In this document: piece after piece, positions 7,896 to 16,200 of the stretch
Numbering within the stretch: the first letter of the stretch is position 1
How the letters are laid out: every line of letters begins with the position of its first letter
Assembly: GCF_947503415.1 (NCBI RefSeq)
Contig: NZ_CANNDS010000002.1
Location: 744,001-808,000, forward strand
From: an uncultured Tateyamaria sp.
GTDB taxonomy: Bacteria > Pseudomonadota > Alphaproteobacteria > Rhodobacterales > Rhodobacteraceae
Length of the DNA stretch: 64,000 bases
Reading direction: 5' to 3'
The notes under the pieces: generated by a model
Databases searched by the model: none
The model's input: only the letters and a program-made list of their open reading frames with translations
What the model was told of the DNA's origin: nothing
Position numbers and translations under genes: made by a program

Positions 7896-9382
7896 TGGCG
7901 TATACGCTTGGTATTGATATCGGCACCTATGAAACCAAGGGCGTGTTGGTCGACACCGCAGGCACGGTGCATGCCCAAGCATCGCGTGGGCACCAGATGC
8001 TGGTCCCCCAACCCGGCTGGGCCGAACACCGTCCCGAAGAGGATTGGTGGGGCGATTTCGTCTTTGTTTGCCGCGCGCTTTTGCAAGACAGTGGCGTGGA
8101 CCCGGCCGAGATCAAAGCCGTCGCCTGCAGCGCAATTGGCCCCTGCATGTTACCTGTGAACGCCAGCGGCGCGCCTTTGATGAATGGCGTGCTCTACGGC
8201 GTGGATGGCCGGGCGGAAGCAGAAGTGCAAGAGCTGACGAACCGGATCGGTGAGGACACGATCATTTCCCGCTGCGGCAATGCGCTGACCTCGCAATCCG
8301 TGGGCCCGAAAATCCTATGGCTCAAACGCAATTGCCCCGAGCTTTACGCCGAGACCTCGCATATCCTGACCTCCACCAGTTTTTTGGTGCAACGGCTGAC
8401 GGGGGAAGTGGTCATAGACCACTATACCGCAGCCAATTTCTCACCACTGTACGACGTCAAAACGCAAAGCTGGGTGGACGATCTCGCAGATGACATCTTG
8501 CCCTTGGACAAACTCCCCCGCCTTCTTTGGTCTGATGAGATCGCGGGCCACGTCACACCAACCGCAGCCAAAGCGGCTGGACTTGCGCCGGGGACACCCG
8601 TAACCGCTGGAACGATTGATGCCGCGGCTGAGGCACTGTCAGTTGGGGTAGACCAGCCAGGCGACATGATGATGATGTACGGATCGACCATCTTCATCAT
8701 CCTGCGCGCGCAGTCTCAGGTCAGCGACCCGCGTATCTGGTACGCGCCGTGGCTCTTTGAGGGCGAACACGCCTCAATGGCTGGGCTGGCTACATCCGGC
8801 ACCTTGACCCATTGGTTCCGCGATCATATCGCGCGGGATCTGGACCCTGCACAGGCCTTTCCGACACTCGCCAACGAGGCCGCAGCGTCACCTCCGGGGG
8901 CAAACGGCCTTCTGATGCTGCCGTACTTTTCCGGAGAACGCACGCCAATCCACGATATCCACGCCAAGGGTATGCTTTTTGGCCTGAACCTCACCCACAC
9001 ACGCGGCGACATGTACCGGGCATTGATCGAAGGGATCGCGCACGGCACACGACACGTCACCGACACGTTTGCGGAGCTGGGCCAATCCCCGAAACGCCTG
9101 CTTGCCGTCGGTGGCGGAACCAAGAACGCGTTGTGGCTGCAGGCCACGTCGGACATCACCGGCATTGACCAGATCGTGTGTGAAAAGACGGTGGGTGCCA
9201 GCTATGGCGACGCGTTCCTCGCCGCGCTGGCCATAGGCGCGGTGCGTCGGCAGGACATCAGCATGTGGAACCCCACGGATAGAACAATTACTGCAAATCC
9301 CACTGCAGATTATGACACAGCGCACGCCTTGTTCCTTCGGCTTTACGAGCAAACCAAGGACATCGCGCGGGATATAGGATGA
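7895..9382 (+). CDS. FGGY-family carbohydrate kinase (xylulokinase-like)
   Basis: A 495-residue FGGY kinase. The N-terminal phosphate-1 loop GIDIGTYETKGVLVD, the GTIDAAAEA segment, YGSTIF and the C-terminal LLAVGGGTKNALWLQ adenosine-binding loop are present, and the length is normal. It phosphorylates a keto-sugar or polyol in the cytoplasm. The start shares one base with the upstream stop (TGATG), so it is co-translated with the M42 and BtpA genes. In Rhizobium the rhamnulokinase RhaK belongs to FGGY, so this gene is a rhamnulokinase candidate, but closeness to xylulokinase leaves the substrate open. Confidence 0.87.
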   Translation: MAYTLGIDIGTYETKGVLVDTAGTVHAQASRGHQMLVPQPGWAEHRPEEDWWGDFVFVCRALLQDSGVDPAEIKAVACSAIGPCMLPVNASGAPLMNGVLYGVDGRAEAEVQELTNRIGEDTIISRCGNALTSQSVGPKILWLKRNCPELYAETSHILTSTSFLVQRLTGEVVIDHYTAANFSPLYDVKTQSWVDDLADDILPLDKLPRLLWSDEIAGHVTPTAAKAAGLAPGTPVTAGTIDAAAEALSVGVDQPGDMMMMYGSTIFIILRAQSQVSDPRIWYAPWLFEGEHASMAGLATSGTLTHWFRDHIARDLDPAQAFPTLANEAAASPPGANGLLMLPYFSGERTPIHDIHAKGMLFGLNLTHTRGDMYRALIEGIAHGTRHVTDTFAELGQSPKRLLAVGGGTKNALWLQATSDITGIDQIVCEKTVGASYGDAFLAALAIGAVRRQDISMWNPTDRTITANPTADYDTAHALFLRLYEQTKDIARDIG

Positions 9383-9453
9383 TGGAGGCTGCGCCGGAGC
9401 CGGAGCAATGTGCCATCTTTCATCTTCCGAATGTTGCAAAACCCAACTGATCG

Positions 9454-10014
9454 TTACGGGTCATTGCCGGTCTTCACCGCCACGACGGGCATCTCAAAAT
9501 GCCGCGCGATTGTCACGGCTGTCGCTTCAGGTTCAGCTTGCTCTGTCGAAAGTCGCAGACAGTTGTCCCGCGGGATCGGCGCGAAGTTGTTTTGGTCCAG
9601 GTATTTACTCAAACCATCCGGAGTGCTGATCTTACCTCTGCGCGCGCGTTCGGGTGACGACACCCGAGCCATCCGTGTCTCAGGTGCGCAGTGCAGAAAA
9701 ACGGGATCGATCAGCCCTCCGGGCCTTTCGATTGCACGGTCATAGTCTCGTAAAAGCGCCTCATCACCGGGATGAGAATACGCAGCAGTTGTAATCAGCC
9801 AAGGGACATTCGCCCGCGCGGCTGCGCGAAGCGTGGTAACACGCAGATCATGGACCAGGTCCCAAAATCCCGGCGCGGCGAAACCGAATACCATCCGGGC
9901 AATATCGATGGCAGCATGATTGTCGACAAGTGGGGTGCCTGTATGCGCGGCCAATGCGCGGGCGACCGTTAGCTTGCCGGTGGCAGGCGCCCCGTGAATG
10001 AGAATAAGTTTCAT
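9454..10014 (-). CDS. P-loop kinase-like AAA ATPase, unknown function
   Basis: A 186-residue P-loop protein with an N-terminal Walker A motif GAPATGKLTVA directly after the first beta strand (KLILIH), like shikimate/gluconate kinase-type and chloramphenicol phosphotransferase-like proteins. A region with AAYSHPGDE and FLHCAPETRMARV fits a small-molecule kinase LID/Arg region. The start at 10014 gives the usual strand-then-loop N-terminus; an ATG at 10047 would add 11 residues. It stands alone between the FGGY kinase end and the ABC permease operon. The substrate is unknown; gluconate-kinase-like activity is possible given the sugar context. Confidence 0.65.
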   Translation of the reverse strand: MKLILIHGAPATGKLTVARALAAHTGTPLVDNHAAIDIARMVFGFAAPGFWDLVHDLRVTTLRAAARANVPWLITTAAYSHPGDEALLRDYDRAIERPGGLIDPVFLHCAPETRMARVSSPERARRGKISTPDGLSKYLDQNNFAPIPRDNCLRLSTEQAEPEATAVTIARHFEMPVVAVKTGNDP

Positions 10015-10050
10015 ACGCTGGAATGGTACGGCTGACGACATATCCAATCA

Positions 10051-10086
10051 ACGCCGCGGGTTCTAAATAGCCACTCGGCGCGGCGT
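10051..10086 (-). terminator. GC-rich inverted repeat after the ABC permease operon
   Basis: A perfect 8-base inverted repeat, ACGCCGCG and CGCGGCGT, with a 20-base spacer. It starts 13 bases beyond the stop of the last permease gene on the minus strand. There is no clear U-run, so it may stop transcription weakly or protect the mRNA end. Confidence 0.4.
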
Positions 10087-10098
10087 CTTGCGCAGCTT

Positions 10099-11019
10099 CT
10101 ACTTCACGGCACCGGCCGCCATGCCCTTGATGATGTACTTCTCAAGAAAAATCGCTACCACGATCAATGGCAGGATCGCCGCCGATGACAGCGCCGCCAT
10201 GGACCACCAATTTATGCCTTGTGATCCAGTCTGGCTGGCGACCATGACAGGTAAGGTCGTGGCGTTCGTTGAACTCAGCAGGGCGGCAAAGAAATACTCG
10301 TTCCAGCACAGAACAAGCGACAGAATGAACGCGGCCACCATGCCCGGCAAAGCGATGGGCAAGACAATCTGAATGAACGCACCCCAGATGCCCAAACCAT
10401 CGACCAGGGCCGCCTCCTCCAGCTCAACCGGGATGCCCTGAAACTGGTCGCGCATGATCCAGATGACGATGGGCAGCACCATCAGCGTGTAAAGCAGGAT
10501 CAAGCCAATCTGACTGTCGAGCAGATCAAGCGACCGGTAGAGTACAAGAAAAGGCAAGGCCAACACGACGGGTGGCAGGATCATCTGGCTCAGGAAAAAG
10601 AACGAGATGTCCGAGTTGCGCATAAACCCAAAGCGGTAGTTGAACCGTGACAGCCCGTAGGCGGCAAGCGACCCCAAAACCACCGCCAAAAACGAAGCGG
10701 ATGTTGCAATGATTGTGCTGTTCCAGAAACGCTTGAGAAATTCCTCGCGCACGGTCGACACCTCGCCGACCAGGCGCGGCGACAGGCCCAGTGACTCCCA
10801 GCCCTTCCAGCGCGGCGTGTAGTCCCACCACGGCACCATGTTGCCCCGCATCACGTCCGGCGCCAGTTTGAACGATGTCGTGAGCGTCCAGTAGATCGGG
10901 AACAGGCAAATGACGGCCCAGAAGATCAACGCGCCATAGATCGCCACCCGGCTCGCCCACCATTTCGTTCGGGTTGCGCGGTCGGCATCGTGGTCCTTGA
11001 AGACGGGTGCATCGTTCAT
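10099..11019 (-). CDS. Carbohydrate ABC transporter inner-membrane permease (MalG type)
   Basis: A 306-residue permease with about six membrane segments, starting with one near residue 25 (GALIFWAVICLFPIYW) and ending near the C-terminus (ILPLIVVAIFLEKYI). The EAA loop that contacts the ATPase is clear: EEAALVDGLGIWGAFIQIVLP. The C-terminus has the usual MalG ending IIKGMAAGAVK. Its start overlaps the stop of the upstream MalF-type permease by 4 bases, so the pair is translated together. It works with the binding protein at 12195-13829 and the ATPase at 14039-15076. Confidence 0.93.
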   Translation of the reverse strand: MNDAPVFKDHDADRATRTKWWASRVAIYGALIFWAVICLFPIYWTLTTSFKLAPDVMRGNMVPWWDYTPRWKGWESLGLSPRLVGEVSTVREEFLKRFWNSTIIATSASFLAVVLGSLAAYGLSRFNYRFGFMRNSDISFFFLSQMILPPVVLALPFLVLYRSLDLLDSQIGLILLYTLMVLPIVIWIMRDQFQGIPVELEEAALVDGLGIWGAFIQIVLPIALPGMVAAFILSLVLCWNEYFFAALLSSTNATTLPVMVASQTGSQGINWWSMAALSSAAILPLIVVAIFLEKYIIKGMAAGAVK

Positions 11020-12119
11020 GCGGGGCGCTCCATCCAGCGGCTGACCAGCTTGAGAAGCAGCGTTACAAAGATAATGATCAGCACAAGATATACCATCGCC
11101 AAAAGGGTGCCGTAGCCCACATTCGACCGGTCACGGTACTCACGGAAGATAAAGCTTGTGACAGAGTCCGTGGCCCCACCTGGACCGCCGGAGGTGACAT
11201 TGATGATGATGTCAGCCAGCTTCAGCTTGAAGATGATGCGGATCACGATGGCTGTGACCGACACGGGCAGCATCAGGGGAAAGATCACCTCGCGAAAGCT
11301 CTGCCAGCCCGTCGCCCCGTCGACCTTGGATGCCTCGATGACCTCACGCGGCAGCGCCTGTAAACCGGCGAGCAGCATGATCATCATGAAAGGAATAAAG
11401 GTCCACGCGTCCATCGCCATGATCATGAAGCGCGCAATCTCAGGCGTGCCGAAAAAGCTGGGCTCAAACCCCAGCTCGCGCACGACGCGGCTGATCGGAC
11501 CGAACCGCACCTCCAGCATCGATTTGCCGATCATCCACGACACCGCCACCGGGCTCAGCATCAGGGGCAAAAGGAAAACCACGCGAAAGAACTTGCGCGC
11601 GCGAATCTGTGCATTCAGCAGCAACGCTAGGCCAAAGGCGATCACATATTCCACGCTGACGGCCAGCACGTAGTAGACCATGTTCTTCAACGCGTTCCAG
11701 TAGAACTGGTCGTTCCACATCTGCACCATGTTGTCCCAACCATTGGGTTGCGGGCCATTCACGGACGCGAGATTCCAGTCTGTGAACGAAATATAGAGTG
11801 CAAAAAGCAGTGGAAAAACAACAAGGCTGATGACGAACAGAGCTGCTGGCAGCACGAAAAGTGAGCGTTTGCCAGCTTCGCCCCGGATCATCACCTGCGC
11901 CACACACAGCGCTGTCGCCCACAGCATGTAAGCATAGAGAACAGGCCGCCAGTTGGCGAAACCGAACGCCACGCGCTCCGTCTCGAAGGCCAACTGCCAT
12001 GCTGCCAAACCGGCACACAGCAGTGCCGCACCGCAAACCATCAGCTTGCCCAGACGTTTCCGGTTCTCGGAAATATTGTCGGCAGTGACTGTGTGAAGAA
12101 GATCGCCTTCAGCGCTCAT
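11016..12119 (-). CDS. Carbohydrate ABC transporter inner-membrane permease (MalF type)
   Basis: A 367-residue permease. Two extra N-terminal membrane segments (LMVCGAALLCAGLAAW and PVLYAYMLWATALCVA) precede the core, which has about six more. The EAA loop reads REVIEASKVDGATGWQSFREV. The start at 12119 (MSAEGD) was chosen because the 19 residues before it would run into the hairpin between this gene and the binding-protein gene. The stop overlaps the MalG-type permease start. Extra N-terminal segments also occur in enterobacterial MalF. Confidence 0.9.
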   Translation of the reverse strand: MSAEGDLLHTVTADNISENRKRLGKLMVCGAALLCAGLAAWQLAFETERVAFGFANWRPVLYAYMLWATALCVAQVMIRGEAGKRSLFVLPAALFVISLVVFPLLFALYISFTDWNLASVNGPQPNGWDNMVQMWNDQFYWNALKNMVYYVLAVSVEYVIAFGLALLLNAQIRARKFFRVVFLLPLMLSPVAVSWMIGKSMLEVRFGPISRVVRELGFEPSFFGTPEIARFMIMAMDAWTFIPFMMIMLLAGLQALPREVIEASKVDGATGWQSFREVIFPLMLPVSVTAIVIRIIFKLKLADIIINVTSGGPGGATDSVTSFIFREYRDRSNVGYGTLLAMVYLVLIIIFVTLLLKLVSRWMERPA

Positions 12120-12150
12120 GATGCAATGTGTGGCCTGTATTCTGGATTGT

Positions 12151-12176
12151 ATGGGCGGCACAATCGCGCCGCCCAT
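12151..12176 (-). promoter_or_regulatory. Intercistronic hairpin between binding-protein and permease genes
   Basis: A perfect 9-base inverted repeat, ATGGGCGGC and GCCGCCCAT, with an 8-base loop. It lies between the stop of the solute-binding gene (12195) and the start of the first permease (12119). There is no U-run on the minus strand. Hairpins at this place in ABC operons commonly shield the binding-protein mRNA from 3' decay and lower permease expression, which is the role inferred here. Confidence 0.5.
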
Positions 12177-12194
12177 AGTGTTGTCGGTGTTGGA

Positions 12195-13829
12195 TCAGAG
12201 ACCAAGCGAGGCTTTGTAAATCTCGATCTGGCTGTCGCGTCCGATCTGGTCGGTGATCTCCTCCCAGGCAGCGGCAATCGCATCGGCCGTCTCTTGTGCC
12301 GACCCGTATTGACCCGCGTAACCCTTGGCCAACTCATCCTCAGCGACCGAGTAATACTGGAAGATGCCGGGGATGCGCGGCTCGATCGCGGCGTTCGGGT
12401 GGTTGTAGCTGTCGGCGTTGGAGCCAAGGTAATCCTCGATGAACGCGCGGTCGTAACCGGCCTCTTCCCACTCTTCGAATTGGAAGTGCGAGTTGCGGTA
12501 AGGCTGGAAGCCCGACGGATAGGCCGAGGCCCAAAGCGACAGGTCCTTGCCGCCCAGATGGGCCGCAGCAGACCATGCTGCTTTCTTCTTCTTCTCGTCG
12601 CCTTCGACCGTGGCCATGACGTAAACACCCCAACCAATATAGGCCATGTTGGGCGCTTCGTTGCGTGTGTCTTCCCACGCGCCCGCTTGCGCGTTGTAGA
12701 CGCGGTCGGAGGCCGGGTTGATGCCAAAGCCCACAACGTCGCCCACGACAGACGTGTCGGATGTGCGTGCGGAAGAGCCAACATCGCCCCACCACATCAG
12801 CATGGACCCGGTGCCTGCAAGGAATTGCTGGAACGCGGTTGTCCCGGGATCAGCGTTGATCTGATCTGCGGGATAGGCCCCTGCCTCAATCAGGTCCATC
12901 ACGTCCTGAATGGCCTGCACCCAGGCCGGGTTGTTGACCATCGGTGTCATGGTTTCGGGATCAAACAGCCACGCTGGCGAGTTTGGATGTTTAGCATACG
13001 CGGCGGCGCGGTTTTCGAGGAAGTAGAAGCCGAAGCCGCCCCATCCCTTCAGCGGATCAAGGTAGCCGTGCGCGGGCAGGCCCGTCAGCGGATCCTCTTT
13101 GCCGACAAGATCCTTGGACACCTGGTTGATTTCCTGCCAAGTGGTCGGCACTTCGGCCCCACCTATGGCACCGTCGCCAAAGTAGTCTTTGCGATATGCA
13201 AAGCTGTGGCAGTCGCCGTCGATGGACACGCGGTATGTCTTGCCGCCCCATGTGCCCACAGGCGCTTTGAGATAGTCGACATAGTCGTCCATGTCGATCT
13301 GTTCTTTGACCCAGTCGGGCATTTCCGATGCAAGGCCCTTGCCCAAGACGTCACCTTCGAACGGCGCGCCCATCTCGATGATGTCAAAGTCGACCGTTCC
13401 GGTGGCAATCGACTGTTGCAGCCGTGCGTTATAGTCGGCTTGCGCAAGGTCGATCCAGTTGATTTTTGCGCCTGTGTAAGCCTCCCAAGGCTTCAGGAAA
13501 CCACGGAACAGGAAGTTGTGCAGGTTCTGGTTGTTGAGGCCCATGAACGTCAGTTCGACGCCTGCGAACTCACCCTCGGCCACGTTTTCCTTGGTGGCGC
13601 CAAGGCACATTTCACCGACTTTCTGCCAATCGCTGTCGGTAGGTGACCCTGCCCCGACGCCGGGAATTTTCAGAATTTCGGCGCGAACGTTTCCGTGCCC
13701 GTCGGCCATCGCGGCACCCTTGGGCAGCATCGCCGCAGCACCGATGGCCGCCGAACCCTTCAGCATCTGGCGTCGGTTCATCTTTTGCGCGGCCTTGATG
13801 TAGTTATAAAGATCCGTCTTCATATCCAT
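12195..13829 (-). CDS. ABC transporter extracellular solute-binding protein
   Basis: A 544-residue periplasmic sugar-binding protein. The N-terminus carries a twin-arginine-like export signal, NRRQMLKGSAAIGAAAMLP, ending near AMA-DG, preceded by an extended n-region (MDMKTDLYNYIKAAQK). Such extended n-regions recur in Roseobacter family-1 binding proteins. The mature part has motifs such as WGGKTYRV, LPAHGY and MLMWWGDVG. It is the first gene of a minus-strand operon with two permeases and divergent from the ATPase gene. The length exceeds the usual 420-450, as in the longer glycerol/sugar-binding subgroup. The substrate is not readable; neighbours suggest a 6-deoxyhexose, pentose or oligosaccharide. 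Confidence 0.92.
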   Translation of the reverse strand: MDMKTDLYNYIKAAQKMNRRQMLKGSAAIGAAAMLPKGAAMADGHGNVRAEILKIPGVGAGSPTDSDWQKVGEMCLGATKENVAEGEFAGVELTFMGLNNQNLHNFLFRGFLKPWEAYTGAKINWIDLAQADYNARLQQSIATGTVDFDIIEMGAPFEGDVLGKGLASEMPDWVKEQIDMDDYVDYLKAPVGTWGGKTYRVSIDGDCHSFAYRKDYFGDGAIGGAEVPTTWQEINQVSKDLVGKEDPLTGLPAHGYLDPLKGWGGFGFYFLENRAAAYAKHPNSPAWLFDPETMTPMVNNPAWVQAIQDVMDLIEAGAYPADQINADPGTTAFQQFLAGTGSMLMWWGDVGSSARTSDTSVVGDVVGFGINPASDRVYNAQAGAWEDTRNEAPNMAYIGWGVYVMATVEGDEKKKKAAWSAAAHLGGKDLSLWASAYPSGFQPYRNSHFQFEEWEEAGYDRAFIEDYLGSNADSYNHPNAAIEPRIPGIFQYYSVAEDELAKGYAGQYGSAQETADAIAAAWEEITDQIGRDSQIEIYKASLGL

Positions 13830-13929
13830 CCTCCCTGGATCGGTGACAAAATGTGTCCTTGGGCAGATGGTCAGGCGCGTTTTTTGTTGTTTTTACTCGG
13901 TGATAGCGCCCCGTACTCCCCCGAGGAAC

Positions 13930-13946
13930 TCTCACTATGCGTGAGA
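13930..13946. promoter_or_regulatory. Candidate operator in the divergent transporter promoter region
   Basis: An inverted repeat TCTCAC-N5-GTGAGA sits in the 209-base stretch between the divergent binding-protein and ATPase genes, where both promoters should lie. Its size suits a dimeric repressor of the LacI or GntR type. No regulator gene is seen next to it, so the link is inference. Confidence 0.35.
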
Positions 13947-14038
13947 TTTACGCTAAGTCAACAAAAGCTGCCCCGGCCACGTGGACAACGAAAAACCCTT
14001 TCACTAGCATCAAGGTTCAAGCTGGGGGAAAGCCGCGT

Positions 14039-15076
14039 ATGGCAGGCGTCAAAATTCAGGACATCCGAAAATCCTACGGTGCCGTAGAGGTCATCCATGG
14101 CGTCAACATCGACATCGGCGACGGTGAATTCGTGGCCCTGGTCGGGCCGTCGGGCTGCGGGAAGTCCACACTCCTGCGTATGATCGCGGGTCTTGAGCCG
14201 ATCAACGGCGGCGCTATCGCCATTGGTGAGCGTGTGGTGAACAACCTCCCCCCCGCCAAGCGCGACATCGCAATGGTGTTCCAAACCTACGCACTTTATC
14301 CACACAAATCGGTGGCCGAGAATATGGGCTTTGCGCTCAAAGTCGCCGGTGCCAACAAGGCAGAAATCACGCGCCGCGTGAAAGAGGCCGCTGAAATTCT
14401 CAGCCTGACCGACTATCTCGACCGCAAGCCGCGGCACCTCTCTGGCGGCCAGCGCCAACGCGTTGCCATGGGCCGCGCCATTGTACGCGACCCACAGGTT
14501 TTTCTCTTTGACGAGCCATTGTCCAATCTGGACGCAAAGTTGCGCATCCAGATGCGGACAGAAATCAAGGAACTGCATCAGCGCCTCAAGACGACGACCA
14601 TCTTCGTCACCCACGACCAGATCGAGGCCATGACGCTTGCTGACAGGATCGTGGTCATGCAGGCCGGCAACATTGAACAGATCGGCACGCCGCTCGACCT
14701 CTATGACAATCCGGCCAACGAATTCGTCGCCACTTTCATCGGCGCGCCATCCATGAATTTGCTTGATGGCGACCTATCGGATGGGCGGATCAGGATCGCG
14801 GACCAGAGTTTTGCCGGACCGTCCGGCACGGGCAAGGTTCGCCTTGGCATTCGTCCCGAACATCTTTTGCTGGCGGACAAAGGCTTGCCCATGCAGGTCA
14901 AGGTCGTTGAACCGACAGGGTCCGAAACGATGGTATTCCTGAAGTTTCAGGGGCACGACGTCACCGCCGTGTTCCGCGAACGACATGCGTTCGAACCGGG
15001 CCAGACTGTGCATCTTGCCCCCGATCCGAACTACCTGCACTGCTTTGATGCTGCGACCGGGCAACGGCTGGTGTGA
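14039..15076 (+). CDS. Sugar ABC transporter ATP-binding protein (MalK/UgpC type)
   Basis: A 345-residue ATPase. Walker A is GPSGCGKST, the signature is [14 protein letters not shown], Walker B is [12 protein letters not shown], followed by the H-loop THDQ. The C-terminal part (from about residue 235) is the TOBE/OB domain with the usual IRPEHL segment. The start at 14039 has a strong GGGGGAAAG site just upstream; the longer frame from 13937 would add 34 residues without family likeness. It energises the permeases encoded on the other strand. The next gene starts on the same bases as its stop (TGATG). Confidence 0.93.
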   Translation: MAGVKIQDIRKSYGAVEVIHGVNIDIGDGEFVALVGPSGCGKSTLLRMIAGLEPINGGAIAIGERVVNNLPPAKRDIAMVFQTYALYPHKSVAENMGFALKVAGANKAEITRRVKEAAEILSLTDYLDRKPRHLSGGQRQRVAMGRAIVRDPQVFLFDEPLSNLDAKLRIQMRTEIKELHQRLKTTTIFVTHDQIEAMTLADRIVVMQAGNIEQIGTPLDLYDNPANEFVATFIGAPSMNLLDGDLSDGRIRIADQSFAGPSGTGKVRLGIRPEHLLLADKGLPMQVKVVEPTGSETMVFLKFQGHDVTAVFRERHAFEPGQTVHLAPDPNYLHCFDAATGQRLV

Positions 15077-15768
15077 TGGCAGACATTGCCTGCACCATTC
15101 TTTGCTTTGGTGACAGCAACACGCACGGGACCGTGCCGATGCCCACTATTTCCGACAAGGGACGGCACGCCAAACCGCACCGTTGGCCGAATGTCATGGC
15201 CGCAGCCCTTCCCCCAGACTGGGACGTTATTGTCGAAGGGCACCCAGGCCGAACCGCCGTCTGGGATGATCCGATTGAAGGCGCGCACAAGAACGGCGCG
15301 CGCCTGATACAAGCCATTCTGGAAACCCACAGGCCGGTCGATCTGGTCATCCTCATGCTTGGCACCAACGACCTGAAAGCGCGTTTTGGTCTATCCGCGT
15401 CCGACATTGCCCTCGGAATACAAAGGCTTGTGACAGACATATTTCGATCCAATTGCGGCCCTGATGCCATGGCACCCGACATTATTATGGCCGCTCCCGT
15501 CGCGGTACAGGAAGTCGGCATCTTCGAAGACATTTTCGCCGGGGCAGCAAAGAGGTCAATCGAACTACCCAGACACCTCAAGGAGGTGGCGTATCGTCAC
15601 GGCACCGGCTTTGTGGACCTCAATTCCGTAACCAATGTCGATCCTATCGACGGCATCCACCTGAGCAAAGACGCCCACGCCGCAATCGGTGCTGCCATGG
15701 CCCATGCAGTCGCCGAACGCCTGAACTGTTCCCACATGAAAGGAGCCTCACATGCTCAAAGGAATTGA
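15076..15768 (+). CDS. SGNH/GDSL-family hydrolase
   Basis: A 230-residue esterase-like hydrolase. Block I is LCFGDSNTHG with the nucleophile Ser, block III is MLGTNDLKARF, and block V is DGIHLSKDAHAAI with Asp and His. No signal peptide is seen, so it acts in the cytoplasm. The ATG at 15076 shares a base with the ATPase stop, and its end overlaps the next gene by 17 bases. In a sugar operon it could remove acetyl or other acyl groups from imported sugars; acyl specificity is not readable. Confidence 0.85.
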   Translation: MADIACTILCFGDSNTHGTVPMPTISDKGRHAKPHRWPNVMAAALPPDWDVIVEGHPGRTAVWDDPIEGAHKNGARLIQAILETHRPVDLVILMLGTNDLKARFGLSASDIALGIQRLVTDIFRSNCGPDAMAPDIIMAAPVAVQEVGIFEDIFAGAAKRSIELPRHLKEVAYRHGTGFVDLNSVTNVDPIDGIHLSKDAHAAIGAAMAHAVAERLNCSHMKGASHAQRN

Positions 15769-16198
15769 CCCAATACTCAACGCCGATGTTCTGTATGCGT
15801 TGCGCGCCATGGGCCACGGCGACGATTTGATCATTGCCGACACGAACTTCCCCTCAGACAGCGTCTCCCGGAAAACAACACTGGGTGAGGTGCTGCGCAT
15901 CGACAGGCCAGCGGCCGAGGTCATGCGCGCCGTACTTTCGGTCTATCCCATCGATACTTTTGTGGACGACGCCGCTGCGCGCATGGAAGTGGTCGACAAA
16001 CCCGACACCATTCTGCCCGTGATGGAAGAGGTGCAGGCCGAAATCACGGCTGCTAGCGGTCCAACCATGATGAGCATCGAACGCTACGCCTTTTACGACC
16101 GGGCCAAACAGGCCTATGCCGTGATCCAGACCGGCGAACGGCGGTTCTATGGCTGCTTTGCCCTGCGCAAGGGTGTGGTTGGCCCGGACGAGGGTTAA
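15752..16198 (+). CDS. fucU: RbsD/FucU-family sugar mutarotase
   Basis: A 148-residue protein with the FucU signature at its N-terminus: LKGIDPILNADVLYALRAMGHGDDLIIADTNFPS region, where the His of MGHGD and Asp of ADTNFP are active-site residues in the family, and the C-terminal ERRFYGCFALRKGVV. It interconverts anomers of L-fucose or a related sugar so that the next enzyme receives its preferred form. An AAAGGAG site lies inside the upstream gene. It sits directly before a ribokinase; FucU is closer than RbsD, though a ribose role cannot be excluded. Confidence 0.85.
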   Translation: MLKGIDPILNADVLYALRAMGHGDDLIIADTNFPSDSVSRKTTLGEVLRIDRPAAEVMRAVLSVYPIDTFVDDAAARMEVVDKPDTILPVMEEVQAEITAASGPTMMSIERYAFYDRAKQAYAVIQTGERRFYGCFALRKGVVGPDEG

Positions 16199-16200
16199 TC

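Noticed and set aside
12093-13646. Plus-strand open frame of 517 codons
   Set aside because: Antisense shadow of the solute-binding protein gene; high GC at third positions removes stops on the other strand.
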